A stretch of DNA of 35,266 nt, taken from assembly GCA_019634835.1 (NCBI GenBank), contig JAHCAO010000017.1, positions 1-35,266 of the forward strand, written 5' to 3'. Shown piece after piece: positions 6,399 to 14,818 of the stretch; the stretch's first letter is position 1; each line of letters begins with the position of its first letter. Source of the DNA: Gammaproteobacteria bacterium (GTDB taxonomy: Bacteria > Pseudomonadota > Gammaproteobacteria > DSM-16500). The notes beneath the pieces are model-generated. The model had not been told where the DNA came from. It did no database searches and worked only from the letters and a program-made list of their open reading frames with translations. Position numbers and translations under genes: made by a program.

Positions 6399-8153
6399 TC
6401 ACATACTTTCAGGTGCGGATATGCCTAATAGTGTAAACCCATTTAACAGCGTTTGTCGGGTCGCGACCACTAACGCTAAACGCGCATCACGCAGTGAAAT
6501 ATCTTCCACTAAAAATTGATGCGAATTATAGTAAGCATGAAAATCAGCCGCTAACTCTCGTAAATAATTTGTTAGCTGATGAGGTTCATAATGCAAGGCC
6601 GCGTTAATCACCACATCAGGATAGCGTGTTATGGTACTTAACAGTTGCCGCTCATGCCCTTGGGTCAATTGGTGCAAATTGGCCAATCCATTTACTTCAT
6701 CAAAATGCATTTCACGCTCTGTCATTTGCCTAAATATACTGCAGATACGTGCATAAGCATATTGAACATAATAAACAGGATTTTCATTTGATTGCGCCTT
6801 TGCTAAATCCAAGTCAAAATCAATGTGTTGTTCACTTCTGCGCATCACATAAAAAAATCTTGCTGCATCATTACCCACCTCTTCACGCAGCTCACGCAAC
6901 GTCACAAATGTTCCGCTACGAGTAGACATTTGGACTTGTTCCCCTCCTCGATATAACGTGACAAATTGCAGCAGCAAATGTAACAATCGCTCTGGATTAA
7001 TACCCGAAGCTTGCATCGCCGCTTTCATGCGAGACACGTATCCATGATGGTCTGCGCCAAAAATATCTATCACTATATCAAAACCACGTTCAAATTTACT
7101 TAAATGATAAGCGACATCATTGGCAAAATACGTTCGCTGGCCATTGGAACGAACTAACACTCTATCCTTTTCATCACCAAAGTCAGTGGAACGAAACCAC
7201 AATGCATGATCTTTATGATAAACATGACCACTCTCTTTTAATTTTTCCAAGAGTTTATCAACCACATCTGTTGCAACAAATTGACGCTCTGAAAACCAGT
7301 TATCATACTGTACGCCAAACTCTGCTAAATCATTACGTATATCAGCAAGGACATTTTCTAATCCTAAATGAAATACCACGTCATAGGTGTCACCCAATAA
7401 TTTTTTCGCGCGCTCAATAACAGCATCAATATACACTTCTTTATCACCACCTAACGGCTCATCAAGAGGCAAATCTTCATATAGATGATGCACAGGAACA
7501 TGAAAATGCTTGCCATGCACCTCATACACGGCCTTTGCAATATCAATAACATACTCTCCACGATATGCATTAGCAGGAAATACTATCGTTTCATCGCATA
7601 ATGCAAGGTAACGCAGCCAAATACTGACCGTTAAGATATCCATCTGACGACCAGCATCATTGACATAGTACTCTCTGTAAGTTTTAAACCCGACGGCATC
7701 TAGCAAATTAGACACTACCGCACCAAATGCACCACCACGACCATGTCCAACATGTAGAGGGCCTGTAGGGTTAGAAGAGAGAAACTCAACTAGAACTCGT
7801 TTATCTCTTCCCATTTTGCAACGGCCAAAAGCATCTTTCTCTCTCAACACTATTGGCACAACTGCGTAAAAAGCTTGAGGAGACAAGAAAAAATTAATAA
7901 ATCCAGGGCCCGCCACTTCTGTTTTTTGCACATAAGGGGATGGAGGTAAATTTTTTATGATGCACTCAGCCAATTCACGCGGTTTTCTTTGAGCCTGCTT
8001 TGCTAATACCATCGCAATATTCGTGGCAAAATCACCATGCTGCTTATCTTTTGCCGGCTCGACTTGAACTAATACCGATATTTCTGGGAATTCACCAGAA
8101 TCATGTAGCTGCCTTAAGGCTGCCTTAATAATTTCTTCTATATAATGTTTCAT
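6399..8153 (-). CDS. argS: arginyl-tRNA synthetase
   Basis: ArgS charges tRNA-Arg with arginine in the cytosol. The 584-aa length matches the family. An N-terminal additional domain (residues 1-100, GDFATNIAMVLAK) precedes the class I catalytic core with LSSNPTGPLHVGHGRGG (HIGH motif as HVGH). The KMSKS position reads VQMSTRSG, a normal ArgRS deviation. IFGADHHGYVSRMKAA and the C-terminal anticodon domain with YYVQYAYARI are present. The TGA stop overlaps a possible GTG of the SPOR gene by 4 nt, so the two are co-transcribed. No good Shine-Dalgarno lies at the usual distance (AGGAAG is about 13 nt away). The gene appears intact. Confidence 0.97.
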   Translation of the reverse strand: MKHYIEEIIKAALRQLHDSGEFPEISVLVQVEPAKDKQHGDFATNIAMVLAKQAQRKPRELAECIIKNLPPSPYVQKTEVAGPGFINFFLSPQAFYAVVPIVLREKDAFGRCKMGRDKRVLVEFLSSNPTGPLHVGHGRGGAFGAVVSNLLDAVGFKTYREYYVNDAGRQMDILTVSIWLRYLALCDETIVFPANAYRGEYVIDIAKAVYEVHGKHFHVPVHHLYEDLPLDEPLGGDKEVYIDAVIERAKKLLGDTYDVVFHLGLENVLADIRNDLAEFGVQYDNWFSERQFVATDVVDKLLEKLKESGHVYHKDHALWFRSTDFGDEKDRVLVRSNGQRTYFANDVAYHLSKFERGFDIVIDIFGADHHGYVSRMKAAMQASGINPERLLHLLLQFVTLYRGGEQVQMSTRSGTFVTLRELREEVGNDAARFFYVMRRSEQHIDFDLDLAKAQSNENPVYYVQYAYARICSIFRQMTEREMHFDEVNGLANLHQLTQGHERQLLSTITRYPDVVINAALHYEPHQLTNYLRELAADFHAYYNSHQFLVEDISLRDARLALVVATRQTLLNGFTLLGISAPESM

Positions 8154-8394
8154 GTTATGACAAACGCTTCCTGAAGTGATAAGTAGGACAACGCTGTTAT
8201 TATCGCTTCTTACAATGAACTTGCAAGATAAGAAGTAAAGATGGTTATTTCTTTATTCTGCTTGTAGGTGTTCACACAAAAAACATGACAGATAGTAGCT
8301 TGTCTTAAGATAAGGATTTCCCCTTGCACCATATTGTAACTGCTTTTTATCTTATTGATTAATATATAAATTAATATAAATTCACTCCTTGCCA
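8154..8394. other. AT-rich gap upstream of argS
   Basis: No convincing gene is present. A 63-codon reverse ORF at 8210-8401 has unremarkable composition, no recognisable motif and no ribosome-binding site I can defend. The argS promoter presumably lies near 8154-8260, but no good -35/-10 pair stands out. Confidence 0.3.
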
Positions 8395-8406
8395 TTGTCA
8401 TGACAA
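8395..8406. promoter_or_regulatory. candidate operator palindrome TTGTCATGACAA
   Basis: A perfect 12-bp dyad centred at 8400.5, about 75 bp before the predicted start of the noncoding RNA. That spacing resembles where GacA/LetA-type response regulators bind upstream of RsmY/RsmZ genes, but the bases do not match the GacA consensus TGTAAG-N6-CTTACA, so the binding protein is unknown. Confidence 0.3.
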
Positions 8407-8463
8407 CCTTCCCGCCCCTTACTAAGTCATTGATTTAAAATAGTCTATGCGTCTCAATTTGAG

Positions 8464-8469
8464 TATACT
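8464..8469 (+). promoter_or_regulatory. candidate -10 box of the noncoding RNA
   Basis: TATACT sits about 7 bp before the first hairpin of the RNA. No -35 hexamer is found at 16-18 bp, which would fit an activator-dependent promoter. Confidence 0.4.
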
Positions 8470-8475
8470 TGGTTC

Positions 8476-8618
8476 CGTAGTCACGGACTGACTACTCTCG
8501 CAAAAAAGGACTTGTGCAACCACTCCTCGTTTTGTGTGTTCAGGGACGGTATTTTTGGCATGGATTGCCTGACCTGAGTTGAGCATGTTAGGCGGTGCCA
8601 GAAGCACCGCCTTTTTTT
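8476..8618 (+). ncRNA. candidate CsrA-binding (RsmY/RsmZ/CsrB-like) small RNA
   Basis: A stretch of about 143 nt has no credible coding frame and ends in a strong intrinsic terminator, with no gene upstream on this strand for that terminator to serve. Four ANGGA motifs occur: ACGGA (GGA at 8485-8487), AAGGA (8508-8510), AGGGA (8544-8546) and ATGGA (8562-8564). Two lie in hairpin loops: 8477-8495 (7-bp stem GTAGTCA/TGACTAC, loop CGGAC) and 8557-8569 (stem GGCA/TGCC, loop TGGAT). GGA in a short loop is the recognised binding site of CsrA/RsmA proteins, and RNAs carrying several such hairpins titrate CsrA in Legionella and other gammaproteobacteria. The 5' end is estimated from a TATACT box. It could also be an unrelated sRNA or an element remnant. 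Confidence 0.55.
8590..8618 (+). terminator. strong rho-independent terminator
   Basis: A 9-bp GC-rich stem AGGCGGTGC/GCACCGCCT with loop CAGAA is followed by T7. The T-tract is on the forward strand only, so it ends a rightward transcript, the candidate small RNA. Confidence 0.9.
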
Positions 8619-8786
8619 ATTTCCACGGGCTCAAAGCCTCTTGATGTTTACGCTAGCTAGCGGTACAAATTCAGAAAATTTAGCAAATTGAATTAAGACT
8701 ACCTCGGAAGCAAATACGTTCACGGACGTACACAAATACAGATGGAGTCAAGCCAAATAAGTAATCAAGAACACTCGTTGAAATGC

Positions 8787-8806
8787 TAGTGTCTGTTTAC
8801 AATTCT
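8787..8806 (+). repeat. repeat-end remnant upstream of folA
   Basis: The stretch CTAGTGTCTGTTTACAATTC and the following TAC nearly match CTAGGGTCTGTTGACAATTC at 19816-19835, where it flanks an inverted repeat. It looks like the end of an insertion element whose body is lost. It overlaps the artificial 5' extension of folA, arguing against the upstream ATG 8783. Confidence 0.45.
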
Positions 8807-8833
8807 ACTGTACCCCTATTAAGAGGAAGCATG

Positions 8834-9343
8834 ATGAATAACCTGCATTTGCCGATAGTTTCTGCTATCGCTGCTATGTCTGAAAACCGTGTTATTGGCA
8901 ATAATAATCAACTACCCTGGCAGTTACCAGCGGATTTGAAGCATTTTAAAGTCACGACGACAAGCCATCCTATTATCATGGGACGCAAAACGTTTGAATC
9001 GATCGGCAGACCTTTACCAAACCGCTCCAACATTATCATGACTCATCATCATGCATTTCAAGCACCTGGCTGCGTAATTGCGGTCTCAGTCAAAGAAGCA
9101 TTGCAGCATGCAGCAACATTAGACAACAAAGAAATATTTATTATTGGTGGCGCTGAGATATACAAACAATTTATGTCTTACATCACCCGGATTTATTTAA
9201 CGATCATACATCACACCTTTATTGGTGATGCTTATTTTCCTATGCTACCAGCGAATACTTGGAAAGAACGTGAACGTATTTTTCACGAACCGGATGAAGA
9301 AAACGCATATCCTTATAGTTTTGTGATACTAGAAAAACAGTAA
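8834..9343 (+). CDS. folA: dihydrofolate reductase
   Basis: DHFR reduces dihydrofolate to tetrahydrofolate with NADPH for thymidylate, purine and methionine synthesis. The 169-aa product shows the family order: IVSAIAAMSENRVIGNNNQLPW (substrate loop), LPADLKHFK with the catalytic-acid region, PIIMGRKTFESIG (NADPH-binding), RPLPNRSNIIMT and EIFIIGGAEIYKQFM near the end. An in-frame ATG at 8783 exists, but the AAGAGGA at 8821-8827 fits ATG 8834 (or 8831), and the family starts with little N-terminal extension. folA converges on topA, with a large palindromic element between them. Confidence 0.95.
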   Translation: MNNLHLPIVSAIAAMSENRVIGNNNQLPWQLPADLKHFKVTTTSHPIIMGRKTFESIGRPLPNRSNIIMTHHHAFQAPGCVIAVSVKEALQHAATLDNKEIFIIGGAEIYKQFMSYITRIYLTIIHHTFIGDAYFPMLPANTWKERERIFHEPDEENAYPYSFVILEKQ

Positions 9344-9364
9344 TAAAAACTGGCGCATTCTCAT

Positions 9365-9682
9365 TCTAGGATCTTGAGGAAGATACCGATAGCATTTCAA
9401 TTTTAGCAATAAAAAATAACCATTCATGAGGGCAATCATAGGGCCCAAAAAACGGAAGCTGATAGATAGCACCATTCAAGTCATCACGACGGCCCGCTTT
9501 GAAATACAATAGATGGGTTAAAGTTGCAGCCTTTATTCCTTCGCTAGCTTCCCTCTTAACGGGCCTTCATGGCTTCGACATCGCAGAGCTTCCGTTTTTT
9601 GGGCCCTATGATTGCCCTCATGAATGGTTATTTTTTATTGCTAAAATTGAAATGCTATCGGTATCTTCCTCAAGATCCTAGA
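9365..9682. mobile_element. MITE-like element, family 2, copy A, with perfect 95-bp inverted arms
   Basis: The arms 9366-9460 and 9587-9681 (extendable one base each side) are exact reverse complements, starting CTAGGATCTTGAGGAAGATA. The 126-bp core (CACCATTCAAGTCATCACGACGG... to TTCGACATCGCAG) recurs in opposite orientation at 20839-21137. It encodes no plausible protein. It lies between convergent folA and topA and would form a long hairpin in either transcript. Confidence 0.92.
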
Positions 9683-9695
9683 TCAACAGCTCCAC

Positions 9696-11990
9696 TTATG
9701 AGTCTTGAACACTCTCTATTTGTTTCACGTATCCACAAGTTTGACGAGGACACACTAACTCTGTACCTCGTTTTTTAGTTTTCTTAACAGTAAGAATAGG
9801 CCATGCACACTTAGGACAAGACTGTGCGATAGGTTCATTCCAAATAGCATACTTGCAATCTGGATAACGCGAGCATGAGAAAAACACCCTACCTCGACGA
9901 GATTGCCTTTTTACAATTTTTCCTTGTTTACATTCAGGACACTCAACACCCGTATCCGCTGGTTTGTTTAATGATTCTATATGCTTACACTTAGGATAAT
10001 TGCCGCAACCAATAAACTTCCCAAAGCGGCCATGCTTGATCTTCAAATCACCGCCACAATCAGGACACTGCCGTCCTTCCACAATTTCTGCATCTTGAGA
10101 AGCTTCCTCCGGACCTTGCTCTACTGCGCGCGTATAAGAGCAATCTGGATAGCCGGTGCAACCAATAAATCGATCACGTTTGCCCAGACGGATGGACAGC
10201 GGCTTGCCGCATTGCGGGCATTTTTCATCTAATAATTCCTGAGTAACATCCTTGCGTTTCACTGTCTCTTGAATATTATCCACTTGATACTTGAACGGAT
10301 CCCAAAATTGCTCTAACAATGGTATCCATTCTTTTTCACCTCGCGATACTTCATCGAGTTCGTCTTCTAACTGAGCAGTAAATCCATAATCCACATAACG
10401 CGTAAAATATTGCGTTAAAAATTTATTTACGATACGTCCAATGTCCGTTGGAGAAAAACGTTTATTTTCCAGTACAACATATTCTCGAGTCTGCAACGTT
10501 GAAACAATAGCAGCATAAGTAGATGGTCTACCAATGCCATGCTCTTCCAGTACTTTAATCAGTGTCGCCTCAGAATAACGCGGTGGTGGTTCAGTAAAAT
10601 GTTGGCGACAAGTAATTTCATGTAATTTGACTTCATCCCCTTCTTGTAATTGTGGAAGAAGATGTTCTTCACCTAAGTCCTCTGGCTTATCATCCGTACC
10701 TTCTTGATAGACACGCATATAACCAGGATCCACCACCACAGACCCGGTCGCACGAAATTGATTTTTTTCTCCCGCTGCCATATCGAGAGTCAACGTATCG
10801 ATGGTAGCTGAAATCATTTGCGCAGCAACTGTACGCTTCCAAATTAAATCATAAAGCTTAAACTGCTCTGGTGATAAAAATGCTTTCACCGCTTCAGGTG
10901 TTCGCATTACTGAAGTTGGGCGAATGGCTTCGTGCGCTTCTTGTGCATTTTTAGACTTTGTTTTATAAATACGCGCTTCATCAGGCACATTTTCTTTTCC
11001 ATAACGCTCAGTAATCAACTCACGAATTTCATGAATGGCGTCTTGGGCCAAGTTGACTGAATCTGTGCGCATATAAGTAATGAGGCCTATCGACCCTGAG
11101 TCAAGCTCAACACCTTCATATAATTGCTGCGCAATACGCATCGTACGCTGTACCGCCAGCCCCAATTTTCGCGCAGCTTCTTGCTGTAAAGTAGAAGTAA
11201 TAAATGGTGCGGCAGGATTACGTTTACGCTGCTTTTTTTCTACTTTAACAACCCGCAACTTTCCTTTTGCATCTTTAATCAATCGCTTTTTAATATCTTC
11301 TGCTTGTTTCTCATTAGTGATAGAAAATTGTTCTAATTTATTACCATCATAAATCGTCAGCCTTGCCGTAAACGCTTTCTTTTGCGCTTCTAATGCTGCT
11401 TCCAGATCCCAATATTCTTGCGTAATAAATTTTTCAATTTCTTCTTCCCGCTCTACAATCATGCGTAATGCGGGGCTTTGCACTCGACCTGCCGAAAGAC
11501 CATAGCGAATTTTCTTCCACAATAATGGCGATAAATTAAAACCAACCAAATAATCCAAAGCTCGCCTCGCTTGTTGTGCATTCACTAAATCCATCGAAAT
11601 TTCACGTGGATGGCTGACTGCTGATTGGATAGCAGATTTTGTAATTTCATGAAAAACAATACGGTGTACCGGTTTTTTTCCTAATGCTTTTTTATCCTTC
11701 AAGATTGAATAGATATGCCATGAAATTGCTTCACCTTCACGATCAGGATCAGTGGCGAGATACAAAGCATCAGATTTTTTCATTGCGCTAATGATAGCTG
11801 CAACATGTTTTTCATTTTTCTCAATCAACTCATATCGCATAGCAAAATCATGACTAGGATCCACTGCTCCTTCCTTGGGCAGTAAATCACGTACATGACC
11901 ATATGAGGCAACGATATTGAAATCAGAGCCTAAGTATTTCTTGATCGTCTTTGCTTTAGCAGGTGATTCGACAATGACAAGATTAGTCAT
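9696..11990 (-). CDS. topA: DNA topoisomerase I (type IA)
   Basis: TopA relaxes negative supercoils through a 5'-phosphotyrosine. The 764-aa product has the TOPRIM domain at the N-terminus (LVIVESPAKAKTIKKYL; DPDREGEAI at 81-89) and catalytic Tyr306 in LITYMRTDS. Its C-terminus carries four zinc-ribbon units: CPQCGKPLSIRLGKR...YPDC, CPDCGGDLKIKHGRFG...YPKC, CPECKQGKIVKRQSR...YPDC and a last CPKC...CPRQTC. ATG 11990 has AAGGAAG about ten nt upstream. It is last in the dprA-smg-topA order typical of gammaproteobacteria, and its stop lies 14 bp from the palindromic element. Confidence 0.98.
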   Translation of the reverse strand: MTNLVIVESPAKAKTIKKYLGSDFNIVASYGHVRDLLPKEGAVDPSHDFAMRYELIEKNEKHVAAIISAMKKSDALYLATDPDREGEAISWHIYSILKDKKALGKKPVHRIVFHEITKSAIQSAVSHPREISMDLVNAQQARRALDYLVGFNLSPLLWKKIRYGLSAGRVQSPALRMIVEREEEIEKFITQEYWDLEAALEAQKKAFTARLTIYDGNKLEQFSITNEKQAEDIKKRLIKDAKGKLRVVKVEKKQRKRNPAAPFITSTLQQEAARKLGLAVQRTMRIAQQLYEGVELDSGSIGLITYMRTDSVNLAQDAIHEIRELITERYGKENVPDEARIYKTKSKNAQEAHEAIRPTSVMRTPEAVKAFLSPEQFKLYDLIWKRTVAAQMISATIDTLTLDMAAGEKNQFRATGSVVVDPGYMRVYQEGTDDKPEDLGEEHLLPQLQEGDEVKLHEITCRQHFTEPPPRYSEATLIKVLEEHGIGRPSTYAAIVSTLQTREYVVLENKRFSPTDIGRIVNKFLTQYFTRYVDYGFTAQLEDELDEVSRGEKEWIPLLEQFWDPFKYQVDNIQETVKRKDVTQELLDEKCPQCGKPLSIRLGKRDRFIGCTGYPDCSYTRAVEQGPEEASQDAEIVEGRQCPDCGGDLKIKHGRFGKFIGCGNYPKCKHIESLNKPADTGVECPECKQGKIVKRQSRRGRVFFSCSRYPDCKYAIWNEPIAQSCPKCAWPILTVKKTKKRGTELVCPRQTCGYVKQIESVQDS

Positions 11991-12055
11991 GAAAGTATAT
12001 CTTCCTTAGAAAGTACTCTATCTAGAGAATATAGCCTATATTTGGTAAATGATGA

Positions 12056-12523
12056 TTAATGCAAGACATCAAAAGCATCCGACAAAATCATGTCTTGCAA
12101 GAGAGAAAGTGCTGATTTTTTATCAGGTTGATTAAATAATGCAATTAAAACAACCCACTTAATCCGCCCTAAATCCACTTCGCGATGATCTAATGCCATT
12201 AGCCTATCAATAACAATTTCTCGCGTCATGGGATCTAAAATACTCAATTGTTCAAGGTATAGAAGAAACCCCCTTCCTTCAAGACCAAGGCGCTCACTCT
12301 CTTCTAATGCAAAGTGCCGTATAGCATGAGAAGTAAATTGAGGGCCAGATTGCACAGTTTCTTGAACCCTGTTCAACCCATCCAGCCAGTCCAGCGCCCG
12401 CCCAATTTCATTGCGGCTAAAGCCCGCCTGCTCCAATTCGTTAACAATCGTATCCTGATCCGCATTTAAGGCTACGCTGCCATCCATATAATTTTCAAAG
12501 AGATACATTAATATTTCGAACAT
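12056..12523 (-). CDS. smg: Smg family protein (DUF494)
   Basis: The protein is about 155 aa. From ATG 12523 it begins MFEILMYLFENYMDG, matching the start of E. coli Smg (MFDVLMYLFETY). An in-frame TTG at 12535 lies behind AAAGGTGA and could add four residues. The sequence shows QDTIVNELEQAGFS, LDWLDGL and a C-terminal LGRIKWVVLIALFNQPDK block, all usual for the family. Its molecular function is not established; it is nearly always found between dprA and topA, as here. It follows dprA closely, in the same transcript. Confidence 0.93.
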   Translation of the reverse strand: MFEILMYLFENYMDGSVALNADQDTIVNELEQAGFSRNEIGRALDWLDGLNRVQETVQSGPQFTSHAIRHFALEESERLGLEGRGFLLYLEQLSILDPMTREIVIDRLMALDHREVDLGRIKWVVLIALFNQPDKKSALSLLQDMILSDAFDVLH

Positions 12524-12543
12524 ATTATTCGCCAATCACCTTT

Positions 12544-13680
12544 CTAGTCAAGAATTACGCGGACATACCCTCCTGGTACCGATTGAATATAACCATTTAA
12601 TTCTAATATTAAAAGAATGGAGGAAACTTCGCCCGCAGTCAATCCACTACGCAATACTATCATATCCAGAGATGTGATTTCATATCCGATTTGCTCTAAT
12701 AACTGCTGCTGTTCCAATAACAGAGTTTGTTTAGGCGGCGAGGTATTTTTTCCTGTCACTACTGTGGTGGTGAAGATGTTATTCTTTTGCTTTTGATCAC
12801 AACCCTGATAATGTGCTAATTCTTCGAATATGTCCGTTGCCGTTTCAACCAATTTTGCCCCTTGACGCAGCAGGGAATGACAACCTTTCGCTAAAGGATT
12901 ATGGATAGAACCAGGAACAGCAAAGACTTCTCTGCCTTGTTCAAGCGCATATTTAGCTGTAATAAGAGAACCGCTTTTTAACGCTGCTTCTATCACTACC
13001 ACCCCAATGCTTAATCCTGCTATGACCCGGTTACGACGAGGAAAATTCACTGCTCGAGGCACCGTAAATAACGGAAATTCTGAAATAACTGCTCCACGAT
13101 GTTGGACAATATCGTTCACCAGAGATAAATGAGAAGGAGGATAAATATGGTTTAAACCCGTACCACACACGCCAATGGTAATGCCTTTTGCGGTGAGCGC
13201 GCCTCGGTGGCTAGCCCCATCGATACCTAACGCTAAACCACTGGTCACTGCTATCCCTGCTTCAGCTATTGCATAAGCAAATTGTTCCGCGTTTTTTAAT
13301 CCAGTCTGTGTAGCACTACGAGAACCCACCATTGCGATTTGTATTTGCTGCAGAACAGTCACATCACCATGCACAAATAAAATTAGTGGTGGATTGGATA
13401 TTTCCTTTAGTAAGCTAGGATAAGATTCGCTTTCAATGCTGATGATATGACAATCATCACCTCTTGCCCACGCTAAATCTTTCTCAATATATTTCCCATT
13501 TATTTCTTGCCATTTTTGTATATATTCAGCCGAAATACCTTTAGCGATAAGTTCATCCTTAGAAGCTTGAAACAGTGTCTTAATATCAGAAAACTGTTCC
13601 AACCAACGTAAAAATGTACCAGGTCCGACACGCGGAAAGTAAATAGCAGCAAGCCAATAGGGTAAATTATCGTGAGTCAT
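12544..13680 (-). CDS. dprA: DNA processing protein DprA
   Basis: DprA protects incoming single-stranded DNA and loads RecA during natural transformation. The 378-aa product has an N-terminal helical region (WLAAIYFPRVGPGTFLRWL), then the Rossmann-like domain with IAMVGSRSATQTGLKNA, AVTSGLALGIDGASHRGAL, GVCGTGLNHIYPPSH and FPRRNRVIAGLS, ending REVFAVPGSIHNPLAKGCHSLLRQGA. A C-terminal winged-helix follows (residues about 315-378). ATG 13680 has AAAGGA seven nt upstream. It is the first gene of dprA-smg-topA, behind gshB. With no other competence gene in view, natural transformation is only suggested. Confidence 0.96.
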   Translation of the reverse strand: MTHDNLPYWLAAIYFPRVGPGTFLRWLEQFSDIKTLFQASKDELIAKGISAEYIQKWQEINGKYIEKDLAWARGDDCHIISIESESYPSLLKEISNPPLILFVHGDVTVLQQIQIAMVGSRSATQTGLKNAEQFAYAIAEAGIAVTSGLALGIDGASHRGALTAKGITIGVCGTGLNHIYPPSHLSLVNDIVQHRGAVISEFPLFTVPRAVNFPRRNRVIAGLSIGVVVIEAALKSGSLITAKYALEQGREVFAVPGSIHNPLAKGCHSLLRQGAKLVETATDIFEELAHYQGCDQKQKNNIFTTTVVTGKNTSPPKQTLLLEQQQLLEQIGYEITSLDMIVLRSGLTAGEVSSILLILELNGYIQSVPGGYVRVILD

Positions 13681-13735
13681 AGGGAAATCCTTTTTAAAGA
13701 TGTATCAGCGTTGGTGCGTTAGATTGTGGTCTGGA

Positions 13736-13753
13736 TACCGCGACGTCGCGGTA
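13736..13753. repeat. 18-bp palindrome in the gshB-dprA gap
   Basis: TACCGCGACGTCGCGGTA is perfectly symmetrical and much richer in GC than its surroundings. A related ACCGCGGTACGAT occurs at 13815-13827. The pair lies between the gshB stop and the dprA start; it could be a regulator site or a terminator remnant. No T-tract follows. Confidence 0.5.
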
Positions 13754-13852
13754 CGACAGCACAACGGCGAATCCATGGGAGTGGGTAAAGTCCATGGAAC
13801 AATAACTCAAAAACCGCGGTACGATGGTTTAGTGAGCAAGCTGCAAATACAA

Positions 13853-14818
13853 TCAAGTCACTTGCGAGTGAGTTCTTACACGCTGCGCGATAACATCCAT
13901 TAACAGTGCGCTTACATTCACGTGACTGCCCGCGTCAATTTCGCGGATCCCTGTTGGACTGGTGATATTAATTTCTGTTAAATAATCCCCTATTATATCT
14001 AAGCCCACAAAATACAATCCTTGGGCACGCAAAGTAGGAGCAACTTGAGAACATATCCACCGATCATGTTCAGACAGGGACTGAACCATCCCTTTTGCAC
14101 CTGCTGCAAGGTTCCCACGCCAATCATTTTTTTGTGGAACACGAACAAGCACATGAGGAACCGGTTCTCCATCAATTATTAAAATTCGCTTATCCCCTTC
14201 TTTAATTGCTGAAATAAAGCGCTGAGCCATGATGTAACAAGATTCATTTTGTGTCAGTGTTTCAAAAATGACATTGGCATTGACTTCATTTTCTTGAATA
14301 CGAAAAACGGAAGCACCCCCCATACTATTTAATGGTTTACATACGATATCACGATGTTCTTGCCAAAAAGCCCGTAGTTTACTGATGGAGCTGGTGACAA
14401 GTGCCGGCGGAGAACATTGAGGAAAATAAGTAGCAAATAATTTTTCATTATAATCACGTAATGCTTGCGGCCGGTTCACCACTAATGTGCCTAAGCGCTC
14501 AACATGCTCCAACAAGTGCGTAGTATAAATATACTCTTCATTAAACGGCGGATCTTTACGCATTAAAATAACTTGGCACTCAGCAAGAGGAATACATTGT
14601 TGATTTAAACATTCAAACCAACAAGTTGGATCACGAAAAACTTGTAATCTTCGCGTATCCGCATATGGAACCCCATCACGTAGGAATAAATTTTTCTGTT
14701 CAATATAATAAATTTCCCAACCACGCTCTTGTGCTTCCCACAACATGGCTAAAGTACTATCTTTTTCATAATGAATGTCCTGAATAGGATCCATTACGAT
14801 TCCAAGCTTGATGGTCAT
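13853..14818 (-). CDS. gshB: glutathione synthetase
   Basis: GshB joins glycine to gamma-glutamylcysteine using ATP. The 321-aa product matches the usual length. It starts with KLGIVMDPIQDIHYEKDSTLAML (pre-ATP-grasp domain) and continues with MRKDPPFNEEYIYTTHLLE, PLNSMGGASVFRI, QRFISAIKEGDKRILIIDGEP, GNLAAGAKG and GLDIIGDYLTEINITSPTG, the ATP-grasp metal and substrate residues. Its ATG overlaps the gshA stop by 4 nt (ATGA), so the two steps of glutathione synthesis are translated as a pair. Confidence 0.97.
   Translation of the reverse strand: MTIKLGIVMDPIQDIHYEKDSTLAMLWEAQERGWEIYYIEQKNLFLRDGVPYADTRRLQVFRDPTCWFECLNQQCIPLAECQVILMRKDPPFNEEYIYTTHLLEHVERLGTLVVNRPQALRDYNEKLFATYFPQCSPPALVTSSISKLRAFWQEHRDIVCKPLNSMGGASVFRIQENEVNANVIFETLTQNESCYIMAQRFISAIKEGDKRILIIDGEPVPHVLVRVPQKNDWRGNLAAGAKGMVQSLSEHDRWICSQVAPTLRAQGLYFVGLDIIGDYLTEINITSPTGIREIDAGSHVNVSALLMDVIAQRVRTHSQVT

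Noticed and set aside
8210..8401. 63-codon reverse ORF upstream of argS
   Set aside because: No motif, no ribosome site and no context; probably chance in AT-rich DNA.
8422..8607. 61-codon reverse ORF over the candidate small RNA
   Set aside because: It spans the terminator hairpin and GGA hairpins; structure on the forward strand explains the region better.
8783..8833. Longer folA start at ATG 8783
   Set aside because: The AAGAGGA ribosome site fits ATG 8834/8831, and the extra codons derive from a repeat-end remnant.
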